From the NCBI GenBank assembly GCA_963664585.2, contig CAXXEO010000021.1, forward strand, positions 1-64,000: a DNA stretch of 64,000 bases, read 5' to 3'. Every line of letters begins with the position of its first letter. Within the stretch, counting starts at the first letter, position 1. Below, one piece after another: positions 1-9,295 of this stretch. The stretch comes from G963664585 sp963664585. GTDB taxonomy: Bacteria > Bacillota > Clostridia > Oscillospirales > Ruminococcaceae. The position numbers and the translations under genes are program-made. Under the pieces are notes generated by a model. It saw only the letters and a program-made list of their open reading frames with translations. It made no database searches and was not told where the DNA came from.

Positions 1-617
1 TTACAGTGGATCAGCGAAACGCCCTTCAGCGCCGACAAATCGAGAATCAGGGGATGATTAAGGTCAGCGTGCGCTGTATTGTATTCGGCCAGAGCCGGAT
101 GCTCGCGATGCCCAACCAAATACAGATCCTCAAAAAGAAGAAGTTCCGAGCAGATTGATGGATCATCGACAGGCGTACAGACGAATGCTGCGTCAATTTG
201 ATGCGCAGCTAGCCGCTGGCACAGGTTGTTTGAGATATCCTGAATCGGATCGATATGCATATTGGGATGTTTTTTTATTATACGGGGGAGAATACGTGAG
301 AGGATATACTCACCACTGAGAAGAGGGACGCCGACCTTTATGGTTTTGCCGGACAGCAGGGCGCTTTCCTTCAAGTCATGGCGAAATGTAGTCTCCAATT
401 CCAGAATGGCATTGGCATAGGAGCAAAACCGTATTCCAGCGCTAGTCAGCTGGATGGGAGAAGTAGAGCGATCAAACAGCACAACCCCAAGTTCTTTTTC
501 CAAGGTGCTGATATAGCGGCTTAGCGCCGACTGAGAGATGTAGAGGAGTTCTGCAGCCCGGCTGAAACTTTTGCATTTTGCAACGGTAAGTGTGTATTGA
601 TAGTCTTTTTCATTCAA
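1..617 (-). CDS. LysR-family transcriptional regulator (partial)
   Basis: The gene runs off the left edge, so only the first 205 codons are seen. Residues 1-60 form the typical LysR winged helix-turn-helix (SFSRAAELLYISQSALSRYI, then LEKELGVVLFDR), and the following residues match the substrate-binding domain (KTIKVGVPLLSGEYILSRIL). The chosen start is a TTG at 617, because the HTH reads only in that frame and a nearby ATG is in another frame. A GAGGGAAT-like Shine-Dalgarno precedes it. It diverges from the aspartoacylase-like gene at 953, the usual layout for a LysR protein that controls its neighbour. The effector is unknown. Confidence 0.9.
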   Translation of the reverse strand, partial: MNEKDYQYTLTVAKCKSFSRAAELLYISQSALSRYISTLEKELGVVLFDRSTSPIQLTSAGIRFCSYANAILELETTFRHDLKESALLSGKTIKVGVPLLSGEYILSRILPRIIKKHPNMHIDPIQDISNNLCQRLAAHQIDAAFVCTPVDDPSICSELLLFEDLYLVGHREHPALAEYNTAHADLNHPLILDLSALKGVSLIHC

Positions 618-829
618 AGTATATTCCCTCCTTTTTTCCTCCTATGCAAGAGTACAGCTGAGCGGAAAGCTTCTGCACAGAGTACAATATCACTGATGGA
701 AGCCTGATGTGCTCTTTTCTAAAATATTTGATCATGTATTTCGGCAGTTTAACCCGCTAGTTTCCTCTTTTTTAACATTTACATAATACTATAACAAAAA
801 TGGTATGTCCAGCATTGCGAAAGAGGTCT

Positions 830-858
830 TTGACACACTTTAAATTGGAACATATAAT
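830..858 (+). promoter_or_regulatory. Sigma-A-type promoter for the 953 gene
   Basis: A perfect TTGACA (830-835) and a perfect TATAAT (853-858) are separated by 17 bp. They lie 95 bp before the ATG at 953, in the divergent region shared with the LysR gene. A LysR operator is expected here but I could not pick one out with confidence. Confidence 0.75.
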
Positions 859-952
859 TAATTATAAAAGAGGCGTTTTCTGGTAATCATAGCAGAAGAA
901 AAACAGGTTGTTGCAAGCCAACAATCTAGACTTTGAAAATGAGGTGTATATT

Positions 953-1964
953 ATGTCAAAGATTCAGTTGGATGTAATCGTGAATCAGCGTGGCAACCGT
1001 ACGGATGGTTTCATCAACTATGGTCAGAAGGCCGACCTGTCCTTTTATCAGATTCCTGTGATCATCGTTGAGGGCGGCAAGCCCGGCAAGACTTTTGCTC
1101 GTTGACGGCGCAATGCACGGCGACGAGACCGAGGGTTCTGAGGCCATTATCAAGCTGGCTGCCGAGCTCGAAGGCAAGGAATTTGCCGGCACCTTTGTTG
1201 GCGTTCCCGCGCTGAACATGGAGGCTTTCACCATCATCAGCCGCGCACCATCATCGATGGCTTCAACCTCAACCGCGTGTTCCCCGGCTGTAAGGACCAG
1301 TACATCACTTACTATCTGGCCGCACATTACATGGAGCGCGTTGTGAGCCATGTTGACGCAGTCATCAACTTCCACGGCGGCGGTGACGTCCTCCATCTGG
1401 AGCCTTTATGCGCTTATGTTCCCCTTCGACGGTCCCGAAGATACTACCGCTAAGGCTTCTTATGAGATGGCTCAGGCCTTCAACGTGAAGTATCTGTGGT
1501 CTCAGCAGAACCTGCCCTTCACCGGCATCACCTCTCTGGAATACAAGAAGGCCTTCAACATCCCCACCATTATCCCCGAGGTCGGTTCTCAGTGCAGCCG
1601 CTTCACCAACCGCGACCGCGATATCGATATCTGCTACAACGGCATTAAGAATGTTATGGCTTATTTCGAGATGATTCCTCCCACCGGCCAAAAGCCCGTC
1701 GAGGACAAGATGCACATCGAGCTGAACTATCTGCACTCCCGCAACGGCGGCATCATGAAGCTCTGCAAGCGCGAGAACGAGCTCTTCGAGGAAGGCGAGA
1801 CCCTGTGCGTGATCGACAACCTGTTTGGCAACCGCGTTGAGACTCTCAACGCTCCCTGGCCCGGCGTTGTAATCGGCTATTGGAGCGTTCCCGTCATCCA
1901 TCCGGGCGACTGGTGCTCTTTGGCTGCTAAGATCATCGATGCTCCTGAGTTCTACAAGAAGTAA
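953..1964 (+). pseudogene. Succinylglutamate desuccinylase/aspartoacylase-family zinc hydrolase, frameshifted
   Basis: The reading frames together give about 337 residues of an M14-like deacylase of the succinylglutamate desuccinylase/aspartoacylase family, which cleaves N-acyl or related amide bonds with one zinc ion. Visible family motifs are DGAMHGDETEGS (zinc His and Glu), NLNRVFPG and NFHGGGD (zinc His). The C-terminal part includes HPGDWCSLAAKI. Translation needs three frame changes, near 1093-1096 (a T run), 1240-1250 and 1400-1408. The start at 953 has an upstream GAGGTG and a strong promoter. The gene is GC-rich compared with later genes. It is either a pseudogene or a stretch of sequencing error. 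The physiological substrate cannot be read from sequence. Confidence 0.8.
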
Positions 1965-2075
1965 TTCACAAGCTATTCGTGAACCTCCCGAGTTAAGTGT
2001 TGCTCAACGTTCTGTGGAACATAGAACAATATCTCACAGAGCTGCGGTACGTTTATCCGGTACAGGTAAATAAAC

Positions 2076-2170
2076 TATAGCCAGTTAACTTAAAAACTGG
2101 CTATAGTTAAAACGTCATTTTCTTCCCCCGCCTTCGGCGGAGGAAGAAATCACAAGCTTAATCAACTATA
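2076..2170 (+). repeat. MITE-like element, copy 1
   Basis: A 95-bp element starts with TATAGCCAGTTAACTTAAAA and ends with TTAATCAACTATA-type sequence, so its ends are imperfect inverted repeats. Its centre is a CCCCCGCC-TTC-GGCGG hairpin flanked by pyrimidine/purine arms. It belongs to a family of six copies in this window (orientation 1). No transposase is present. Confidence 0.8.
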
Positions 2171-2178
2171 TTATAAAC

Positions 2179-2310
2179 ATGATCGATGAAGAGTGCGCCG
2201 AGTATGGTATCATCACCATTTTTTATGAGTACATCACGGGGCAGTAAATCAAGAACACCAAGTGGGACTACTGCGTTGAGTGGCTGGTGAATTACCGCAC
2301 TAATCAGTAA
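2179..2310 (+). pseudogene. Unidentified gene remnant
   Basis: This short stretch reads MIDEECAEYGIITIFYEY, a stop, and then IKNTKWDYCVEWLVNYRTNQ in the same frame. The residue usage looks coding, and a perfect terminator hairpin follows 10 bp after the last stop, so this is probably the 3' end of a lost gene left between two MITE copies. I do not recognise the family. Confidence 0.3.
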
Positions 2311-2320
2311 TTGATATTTG

Positions 2321-2351
2321 AAGTGCGGCAGACTTATCGTCTGCCGCACTT
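2321..2351 (+). terminator. Hairpin, probable rho-independent terminator
   Basis: A 13-bp perfect stem (AAGTGCGGCAGAC / GTCTGCCGCACTT) has a 5-base loop. The T tract is weak, so termination is an inference. Confidence 0.55.
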
Positions 2352-2437
2352 CAGGTATTTAGGAGTGGACATGGTCTGCTTTACGCCATGGTTCTCCCGC
2401 AAATCGCCAGCGCTAAGGCGACGGCCCCCAGTGCCAT

Positions 2438-2532
2438 TATAGCCAACTAACTTAAAAACTGGCTATAATTTTCTTCCCTCGCCTTCGGCGGGGGAAGAAA
2501 TCACAAGCTTGCTTTCAAGTTAATCAACTATA
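2438..2532 (+). repeat. MITE-like element, copy 2
   Basis: This is the same 95-bp element as at 2076, in the same orientation. It begins TATAGCCAACTAACTTAAAA and ends AAGTTAATCAACTATA around a CCTCGCC-TTC-GGCGGGG hairpin. Copies 1 and 2 bracket the small gene remnant, and copies 2 and 3 bracket the dehydrogenase gene. Confidence 0.8.
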
Positions 2533-2629
2533 TCACACGAAGGTAAGCGGGCCATTTCTCGATATGCCCTTTCAGCTTGGGTGAGGTGAACCCATGAACC
2601 ATCAATAAAATTTTCGTGGAGATGAAGTT

Positions 2630-3748
2630 ATGAGTAAATTGCTGCTGTTGAAACCACAGCTCTATCAATATCAAAGCTGCAAGGCATTTGCAGAGGAGTT
2701 TAAGATTGGGAAAAACGACCTGATTCTCACCAATGAATATATCTACAGTCCCTACTTTGGCGGGCTGACTCTGGACGCCCATCTCATCTATCAGGAAAAA
2801 TACGGCACAGGTGAGCCCACCGACGTAATGGTGGATGCCATTCTGGCCGATGCTTCTAAAACTGGCTGCAAGCGAATCATCGCCATCGGCGGCGGCACTG
2901 TCATCGATATTGCCAAGATACTGGCCGTGGCCGACCAGGAAAAGTGGATTATCTCTATGATATGGCTCCCAACCTGGAGAAGAAGCGGGAGCTGGTCATT
3001 GTCCCCACCACTTGCGGCACAGGCAGCGAGGTCACCAATATCGCCATTCTGAACCGCACCCGCATTGGTACCAAGCTAGGTTTGGTCTCAGACAACATGT
3101 ACGCCGACAGTGCCGTCCTTATTCCTGAACTGCTAAAGGGGCTGCCCTTTGCTGTCTTTGCCACCAGCTCTATAGATGCCTTGGTTCACGCCGTAGAATC
3201 TTCTCTTTCGCCAAAGGCAACGTCCTTGACCAAGCTCTTTGGCTATAAGGCTATCGAGATGATTATCCGTGGCTACCAAACGATTGCGGCGGAGGGTAAA
3301 GACGCACGCATTTCCCTGCTGGAGGATTTTTTGGTCGCCAGCAACTACGCCGGTATTGCCTTTGGCACGGCCGGATGTGCTGCCGTCCACGCTATGTCTT
3401 ATCCCTTGGGAGGTAAGTACCATGTGGCCCACGGCGAGAGTAACTACGCTATGTTTACCGGGGTTCTGAAGAATTACATGGAGATTAAAACCAACGGCGA
3501 AATTGCCGTGATGAATGTCGTTTTTGTCCAACCTGCTCCATTGCTCCGTCAGCGACGTCTATGATGCATTAGAGCGTTTGCTCAATCAGATTCTACCCAA
3601 GAAGTCCCTTCGTGAGTATGGCGTCACCGTCGAAGACCTGAATGATTTTACTCACAGCGTTATGACCGCTCAGGGCCGTCTGATGGGCAACAGTTTTGTT
3701 CCTCTGGATGAGGATCGGGTCCTAAAGATCTACAGAGAACTTTATTAA
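2630..3748 (+). pseudogene. 4hbD: 4-hydroxybutyrate dehydrogenase (iron-type alcohol dehydrogenase), frameshifted
   Basis: The product is a group III metal-dependent alcohol dehydrogenase of about 372 residues that interconverts succinate semialdehyde and 4-hydroxybutyrate with NAD(P)H. It closely follows the C. kluyveri 4HbD pattern from memory: LILTNEYIYSPYF, EKYGTGEPTD, RIIAIGGGTVIDIAK (nucleotide binding), VIVPTTCGTGSEVTNIAI, ATSSIDALVHAVESSLSPKA and SYPLGGKYHVAHGESNY (metal histidines), with a C-terminal REYGV. Two frame changes are required, near 2945-2955 and 3515-3535. The ATG at 2630 follows GTGGAGATGAAG. It stands alone between MITE copies 2 and 3, without the succinyl-CoA or 4-hydroxybutyryl-CoA genes usually nearby. 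Confidence 0.8.
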
Positions 3749-3765
3749 GCCTTGAAGGGAAAAAT

Positions 3766-3872
3766 TATAGCCAATTAACTTGAAAACAAGCTTATGATTT
3801 CTTTCCCCGCCTTCGGCGGGGGAAGAAAATGACGTTTTTTATATAGCCCAGTTTTTAAGTTAATTGGCTATA
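3766..3872 (-). repeat. MITE-like element, copy 3
   Basis: A 107-bp copy in the opposite orientation to copies 1 and 2. The ends read TATAGCCAATTAACTTGAAA and the complement of TATAGCCAATTAACTTAAAA, an inverted repeat of about 20 bp. The CCCCGCC-TTC-GGCGGGG hairpin is in the middle. It lies 18 bp after the dehydrogenase stop. Confidence 0.85.
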
Positions 3873-4008
3873 TAGTAATATAATCCCAACAATCAGGATT
3901 TATTGCTTTTTATGCATTTACGGCTAATCGCTTAATAAGGGTATCAACTAAATCAAACATTATAGCTAAAGGATAAGTATCCATTCATAAATTCTATTCT
4001 AAAACCAA

Positions 4009-4873
4009 TTAACAATCTAACTGTTCACCAGTTAAAATTCGATATGCATCCAAATATTTTTCTTTGGTGATCTTTATTATATTCTCCGGCAGGTTAGGAG
4101 GAGCAGAGTTGGTATAGCCATTCTCCTTCAACCAGTCACGGAGATATTGTTTATCATAACTATCTTGTCCTCTGCCAGCTTCATATTTATCAAGGGGCCA
4201 AAAACGGCTAGAGTCCGGGGTGAAGATTTCGTCGCCTAAAATTAATTCTCCGTTTTCATCTAAACCAAACTCAAATTTAGTGTCAGCGATTATAATTCCC
4301 TTTGAAAGAGCATAATCAGCACATTTATTATACACTTCGATGGATTTATGTTTCACCTTTTCGGCTAAATCTCTGCCAAGGATATCACATGTTTTCTCAA
4401 ATGACACATTTTCATCATGTTGACCGATATCCGCTTTGATTGAAGAAGTGAATAACGGGGTTCAAATTTTTGTGATTCTCTTAACCCTCTTGGTAATTGA
4501 ATTCCACAAATACAGCCTGTTTTTACATATTCCGACCAACTAGAACTAGAACCCGTTATGTATCCTCTTACTATACATTCAACGGGGAGCATATTTATCT
4601 TTTTAACTAACATGCTTCTGCCTTTATATTCTTCTTTCCTGAATTCGCAAGGAAACTCATCGTAATTTATTGATACAACATGATTTTTTTACAATGTCCT
4701 TTGTGTAGTCAAACCAAAACTTTGACAATTTGGTTTAATATTTTACCTTTATCTGGCACGGGATTGGGCATAATTATATCAAATGCTGATATCCTGTCGG
4801 ATACAACGATCATTAGATTGTTTTTATCAATTTCATAGATATCTCTTGCTTTTCCACTGCTAATTTTTTTCAT
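4009..4873 (-). pseudogene. purC: SAICAR synthetase, frameshifted
   Basis: The gene encodes phosphoribosylaminoimidazole-succinocarboxamide synthase, the ATP-dependent step that joins aspartate to CAIR in purine synthesis. Motifs in order are KKISSGKARDIYEIDKNNLM, VVSDRISAFDIIMPNPVPDKG, NMLPVECIVRGYITGSSSS, GLRESQKFEP, IIADTKFEFGLDENGEL, LGDEIFTPDSSRFW and SYDKQYLRDWL. Three indels break it: near 4725, in an A run near 4688, and in a C run near 4458. The ATG at 4873 follows a GGGAGGG site. It lies 85 bp downstream of the HTH-PurM gene and was probably cotranscribed with it. Confidence 0.85.
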
Positions 4874-4957
4874 CTGCTTACCCTCCCTTTATTAAAATAG
4901 TTAATGCCTTTTGATGTTCAAAATTATTAACACTCTTAAGAGAGCTTAGGAATAAAA

Positions 4958-6221
4958 TTACCAAGCCAAGTTCTTAGTGAAAACAACTTTATCGTGACCT
5001 GAAGTGATCTTTCCAATCGGGTAACAGTTGTAATACTGTTCGATCTGCTTAATGGCAATATCAGCAAATGAAGGTTCAATAACAAGAATTAATCCAACTC
5101 CGCAATTAAAAGTGCTTAACATCTCGGCTTCGGAAATATTACCATTATTTTTTAATATGCTTAAATAACGGCAACACCCCTTATCTTAGATAAATCAATT
5201 TCCGCAGTTACGACTATCTGCGAATAATCCTTTTCAGATCTCCCCTCAATCCCACCGCCAGTGATATGTGCCATTCCTTTGATTTTTCCATCGGATATTA
5301 AACCCCTTAATTGCCGTGTAATATGCAGAGTGAGGCTCTCATAATAGCATCTATAAATGTTTCATTGTTTATTTTTTTCATATTTCGATTTGAGGCATTT
5401 CATCCATAAGCAGTCTAACCAACGAATAACCATTCATATCGCAGACCATTAGATGCCACCCGCAAGAATTATATTACCCATCTTTTATCTTGGAACCATC
5501 TATAATCTTATCTTTATCAACAATACCTGCAATGCTTGAGGCTAAAATATAGAGTACCATTTTCAACGATACCTGGTTGTATAGAAGTTTCACCTCCCAC
5601 CAGAGAGCAATCGTTAAGTTTGCAAGCGCTTGAAATTCCACTTACAATGCTTTTTATCGTTTCTTTTTCTGCATTTCCACATACAATTGTATCAAGCACC
5701 AGCTAACGGAGCGGCCACCCCATTACAATGATATCATTGACTAAATGATTTATCATGTCATGGCATATTGATTCGGTAAATCCATATTCCATAGCAAGTT
5801 TCTGCTTTGAACCGGGTTTCTTCGCTTTTTAACACTAAAACAGGATGCTCAATTTCATCAAATTTTATGTCATACAGCGAAGCAAATGGACCTAATCCGT
5901 TGAGGACACGAGGATGATCTGTCGAAATACTATTGCTCATTTCGCGTTTTAGCGTATCTGTATAATGAATATCTACGCCAGCCTTGCTATAAGTGAGACC
6001 TGAATTATCAGATTCCTTACCTCTTAACATTTCATCTACTGTTATTCCAAGCAAATCTGACAGGTCAGTCAACAATTCTGTATTTGGAAATGTTGTTCCA
6101 TTCTCCACTTTGAAACAGCCTGAAATGAAACATTTAGTTTCTCTGCTATTTGTTGCTGAGTTAAACCTTTCGCTCTACGTTTAGATGAAATAAATGATGA
6201 TACTTTTTTATTATCGAGCAT
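4958..6221 (-). pseudogene. purM: XRE helix-turn-helix domain fused to PurM (AIR synthetase-like), frameshifted
   Basis: Residues 1-70 are an XRE/Cro-type helix-turn-helix (SKRRAKGLTQQQIAEKLNVS, QAVSKW, then NTELLTDLSDLLGITVDEML). They run straight into a PurM-like domain: LTYSKAGVDIHYTD, RVLNGLGPFASLYDIKF, DMINHLVNDIIVMG, ACKLNDCSLVGGETSIQPG, GMAHITGGGIEG and MLSTFNCGVGLILV. The canonical DGVGTK nucleotide-binding motif is replaced by E-E-P-G-S-K, which marks a PurM paralogue rather than textbook PurM. At least five indels interrupt the frame, including in the HTH/PurM part at about 6110 and 5820. PurC follows 85 bp downstream. A self-contained regulator-enzyme unit is likely, but the present copy is broken. 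Confidence 0.75.
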
Positions 6222-6509
6222 ATTCCACCTCCAATATACTTATTGTATCTTGACGAATAATAACAATCAATAACCGAATTATTGAATGAGTTCACTGCAT
6301 TCAACTTTAAGTTGAATGCAGAAAATATAAATATCCGGTTCTTGAAAAAATTCCGGGCAACTTTGCATTATATTTGATCCTAAGTTCTTAATACTTTACA
6401 TACTTCCAGATTTGAATTGCTCACCATATACCCATTATTGCTATAACTTGCAATATATTCTCATAATAATAAATTTTCCCCATAATTAGCAATTAATTCC
6501 AACAAAAAA

Positions 6510-6545
6510 GGCCCCATTCGGAAGCATTTGCCTCCGAATGGGGTC
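6510..6545 (-). terminator. Terminator of the lysozyme gene, repeat family member
   Basis: On the minus strand the arm GACCCCATTCGGAGG pairs with TTCCGAATGGGGCC and is followed by six T. It sits 35 bp after the lysozyme stop. Closely related hairpins recur at 58155-58198 and 63490-63533, and a decayed one at about 60020, with conserved flanks. Confidence 0.8.
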
Positions 6546-6579
6546 TGACGTTTGAAAGATAATATTATCTACTTATCTG

Positions 6580-7546
6580 TTACTTGCTGATCTGCTCAGC
6601 CTTGTACCACCCGGTGGTGAAGATGGTCAGTGTAGCACTCAAGAAGGTGCTGCAAGCGTAAGGATAGGCCGTACCCTCCTTGATTTTCAGCACCTTCATG
6701 CATTTGCTGATAAAATTCTTTGTGCTTCTTCCCGTGCCGGAAGCGGAACTCTTTCCCTGACCGGTGACCAGCACGATGTCGCCCACGGTAATTGGGACTG
6801 CCGCAACGCTTTCAGATGCCGTATTAGCCGCTTCAGACGTTGCAGCCACCGCCTCAGTGGACACCGCCACAGCGGCCCCGCTTGCCGAAATATCCCGATA
6901 GGCGTAGTTGATGTCGAGCGCCGTGCCCGGACACGCCATAATAAGCTGCGTCCGCTTCGCTGCTATACTGCCACAGGGCAATCCTGTCCTTGATGGCAGT
7001 CATGCTCTGGCCGTAAGTCGTCGTTGGAAATTCATCCGACGTAAGTCCAGCACCGTTATAATAGGCGATCCACAGTGGATAATTGACGCTGTCCGGGATC
7101 ATCCTCCCGAGCGGCCAGCTGATCGAGCAGTACAGATACGGGGTATATCCTGCCGCCGCGAGGACATCCATATAGGCGTTTGCGGTAGCGGTCATCGCTG
7201 CTTTGCCAAGCGAAGTGGACTTCCCGCTTTCGAGCTCCAGATCAAGCGCCACAGGACCCGTGATGACTGTTTTTTGCAAGATCGATATTAACGCGTTGGC
7301 CTGCGCCACGGCCTTTTCGACCGCAGAGTCTTCCGTACAGTTACCTGCATAATGATACGTCGCGAACGCATAGGCTCCCGTGATTAATCCAGCTGCGTTT
7401 GCGCCAGTCGTGTGCGAAAGGAATTTTGTATCCATAGTCGTTCCATAGGCGGCCCGGCATATGGCACCGGCGATACCCTTGGACTTGGCCGTCAAAAAAC
7501 CAACCGAGCTTTGCCATTTGGATATATCTATGACTTTAGTACTCAT
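6580..7546 (-). pseudogene. GH25 lysozyme-like peptidoglycan hydrolase, frameshifted
   Basis: The N-terminal 210 residues match the glycoside hydrolase 25 fold: KVIDISKWQS with the first catalytic-face aspartate, GAICRAAYGT, AYAFATYHYA, VALDLELESG and WIAYYNGAG. The C-terminal 90 residues (GDIVLVTGQG to GWYKAEQI) resemble an SH3-like wall-binding domain. One frame change near 6932-6940 separates the two reading frames. No signal peptide is seen, which fits a phage endolysin released by a holin. The start at 7546 overlaps the stop of a small ORF (TGATG), so the two are translationally coupled. Confidence 0.75.
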
Positions 7547-7641
7547 CAGTCTCTCCTCTTTTCTCTGCCTTTGTGTTGAAAGCCCATGATTTTGGTTGCC
7601 GTTGTTTCGGCATTCTCATTGTATGGGTTATCACATTCCAT
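7546..7641 (-). CDS. Small 31-residue protein coupled to the lysozyme
   Basis: An ATG at 7641, preceded by AGGAGGTGGAGCACG, opens a 31-codon frame (MECDNPYNENAETTATKIMG...). Its TGA overlaps the lysozyme ATG by one base. The strong ribosome binding site and the overlap support translation. The family is not recognised. Phage late regions often have such tiny genes before the lysin. Confidence 0.5.
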   Translation of the reverse strand: MECDNPYNENAETTATKIMGFQHKGREKRRD

Positions 7642-7654
7642 CGTGCTCCACCTC

Positions 7655-7810
7655 CTACCCTGCCGTCACTGTTTCGGTGGCCGCCGTCACCCCTGTAGCC
7701 GCAGGTGTCGCAGCATCGGTTACCTCATTTACCACCGTTACCAATTTCTCAGCCGCCGTTTCCACCACAGTTTCCGCGCGCTCTGCACCAGCCTTACCCC
7801 CATTTGCAGT
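7655..7810 (-). pseudogene. 3' remnant of a phage lysis-module gene (holin-like?)
   Basis: An open minus-strand frame ends ANGGKAGAERAETVVETAAE, followed by EKLVTVVNEVTDAATPAATG and a TAG just before the small coupled ORF. It has an amphipathic, Ala/Val/Glu-rich character but no start. The reading continues into sequence that makes sense only on the plus strand, so it was probably truncated at a recombination joint near 7806. The holin assignment rests on position only. Confidence 0.3.
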
Positions 7811-8048
7811 TCAATATCAAAATCTTTATGCACAGTTTCTTGCTGCAAAATTAAATGTTTTGAGCCTAACTGCTTTGGGCGTTGAGATTTGCACTTTTGC
7901 AACTTTAGAAATATCTGAAGCAGACAACTTCCTTGATACTTCTCCTGATGGCGGAAAGTCTGGGGCACTTGACGTTCAGGAACCACTTGCTGAATTTAAT
8001 GAGGGTGATGCTCCAGGGTGTCCTTTCCATTGCAACGAGTACACATGA
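7806..8048 (+). pseudogene. C-terminal remnant of a clostridial surface/spore-type protein
   Basis: The plus frame reads FAVQYQNLYAQFLAAKLNVL, then EISEADNFLDTSP and ends LAEFNEGDAPGCPFHCNEYT. This A-K-L-N-V, E-A-D-N-F-L and E-F-N-x-G-x-x-P-G-x-P-x-H-C pattern is typical of the C-terminus of repetitive clostridial surface proteins as I recall them. The upstream frame is only the complement of the lysis-gene remnant, so the 5' part is lost. Confidence 0.4.
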
Positions 8049-8240
8049 ATCAATTACAATTGAGCGTAATACTCATAAATTGTTAATGAAGGGGCTGTTT
8101 GGCTTTGGAGTTGGCATCTCCTTTATAATATAAAGAATCAAAAAAGCAATGGTATCTATAGAATTTAAAAACTTGGTACATTGCTCAGAAAGCCACCTGC
8201 GTATGCGGGTGAAAAGTGCAGTGTAATACCTATGTAAAGC

Positions 8241-8269
8241 TTAACAGTATTGTTAAATTATGTTATAAT
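8241..8269 (+). promoter_or_regulatory. Promoter of the DUF6338 gene
   Basis: TTAACA (8241-8246) and TATAAT (8264-8269) are spaced by 17 bp, 21 bp before the ATG at 8291. Nearly the same string, from TTAACAG to TATAAT, occurs at 35047-35076 inside an intergenic repeat, so the promoter may have come with that repeat. Confidence 0.6.
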
Positions 8270-8290
8270 TGCGAATAAGGCGGTGATTTC

Positions 8291-8893
8291 ATGATTGCAT
8301 CCCTCGATATATTAATTTATACGATACTTGGTCTTGTTCCTGGTTTTTTGATTGACTCAATCCTTAGACTAAATATTCCGGCCAAAAAGAGAGAAGCCAC
8401 TTTTGCTGTTTACCGCTTTATAATTTTGAGTTGTCTGAATTATGCGATTTGGATTTGGAAAATTCCTTATATTTATGAGAATATAAAAGCCATACCTCTG
8501 CAAAGCATTCTCATCTGGGGTCTTGTGATATTGTTTCTATCCCCTGTGATTTTAGGATTAATCATTATAAAATCAGCAAAGTGGGAACCAGTTCAAAAAG
8601 CACTTGAATTTCTGGGATGGAAGATCACAGATTCAATTCCCTCCGCCTGGGATTTTAAGTTCTTTCAAAAAGAGAAATGTTTTGTTATTATTACGCTGAC
8701 TGATGGGGAAATCATATACGGAAAATTTGGAGATCAGTCATTCGCTTCTGATTATGAAGAGCAGGACATTTACATTGAAAAACTATATACTTATGATCCT
8801 GATTCTAAAAATCCTGCATGGATTGAAGTTCAGAATTCCGACGGTATTTTAATTAGCAAAGGCAAAATTAAATATATTGAATTCATAAAATAG
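8291..8893 (+). CDS. DUF6338-family membrane-anchored protein
   Basis: This 200-residue protein has an N-terminal hydrophobic segment at about residues 5-25, two more at about 40-60 and 75-95, and a cytosolic C-terminal half. It fits the DUF6338 pattern. The C-terminal half (CFVIITLTDGEIIYGKFG) looks like a small beta barrel resembling SH3 or LSm folds. A second small gene follows 12 bp after the stop, and a terminator closes the pair. No enzyme motif is seen and the function is unknown. The gene has its own promoter and a GGCGGTG ribosome binding site. Confidence 0.7.
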   Translation: MIASLDILIYTILGLVPGFLIDSILRLNIPAKKREATFAVYRFIILSCLNYAIWIWKIPYIYENIKAIPLQSILIWGLVILFLSPVILGLIIIKSAKWEPVQKALEFLGWKITDSIPSAWDFKFFQKEKCFVIITLTDGEIIYGKFGDQSFASDYEEQDIYIEKLYTYDPDSKNPAWIEVQNSDGILISKGKIKYIEFIK

Positions 8894-8905
8894 GAGTTGA
8901 TTGTT

Positions 8906-9070
8906 GTGGTTCCGAAACAAAAGCCAACAGGACCTGAGGAAATTCACCATAGAGATTATTTTAGACGAAAAGTTAATGACGATAAGCAACGTGGGTATCA
9001 ACCTATGCCTTCCTCCCCGGAGCCTACCATTCCCACATCAGGAACCTCAGTTCATAAACCAAAACCATAA
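8906..9070 (+). CDS. Small proline-rich partner of the DUF6338 protein
   Basis: A GTG start at 8906, spaced 9 bp after AGGAG, opens a 54-codon frame beginning MVPKQKPTGPEEIHHRDYFR and ending in a Pro/Ser/Thr-rich tail (SSPEPTIPTSGTSVHKPKP). It is hydrophilic and probably disordered. The stop is followed 32 bp later by a terminator, so it is the second gene of a two-gene operon. An overlapping frame beginning MLWFRNKS was rejected because it lacks a spaced ribosome binding site. Confidence 0.6.
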   Translation: MVPKQKPTGPEEIHHRDYFRRKVNDDKQRGYQPMPSSPEPTIPTSGTSVHKPKP

Positions 9071-9102
9071 GAATGAACTTGCCAAGATAACTTCATAATA
9101 AC

Positions 9103-9143
9103 AAGACCCGATTAGCGTATTAAGCGCCTTTCGGGTCTTTTGT
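9103..9143 (+). terminator. Terminator of the DUF6338 operon
   Basis: AAGACCCGA pairs with TCGGGTCTT across a 19-base loop and is followed by T-rich sequence, 33 bp after the last stop. Confidence 0.75.
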
Positions 9144-9295
9144 ATTTCAAATATTAAAAAGAAAATAGAAGCTAACGCAAAACAATCTAAACCTTTAATA
9201 GCCGATAATCGTGAGTAGTCTGTATTATGTCAAATCCAAGACTTTGATATCAATTTATTCCCCTTATTCAATAAAATCCTTATACTGTGATCGTT

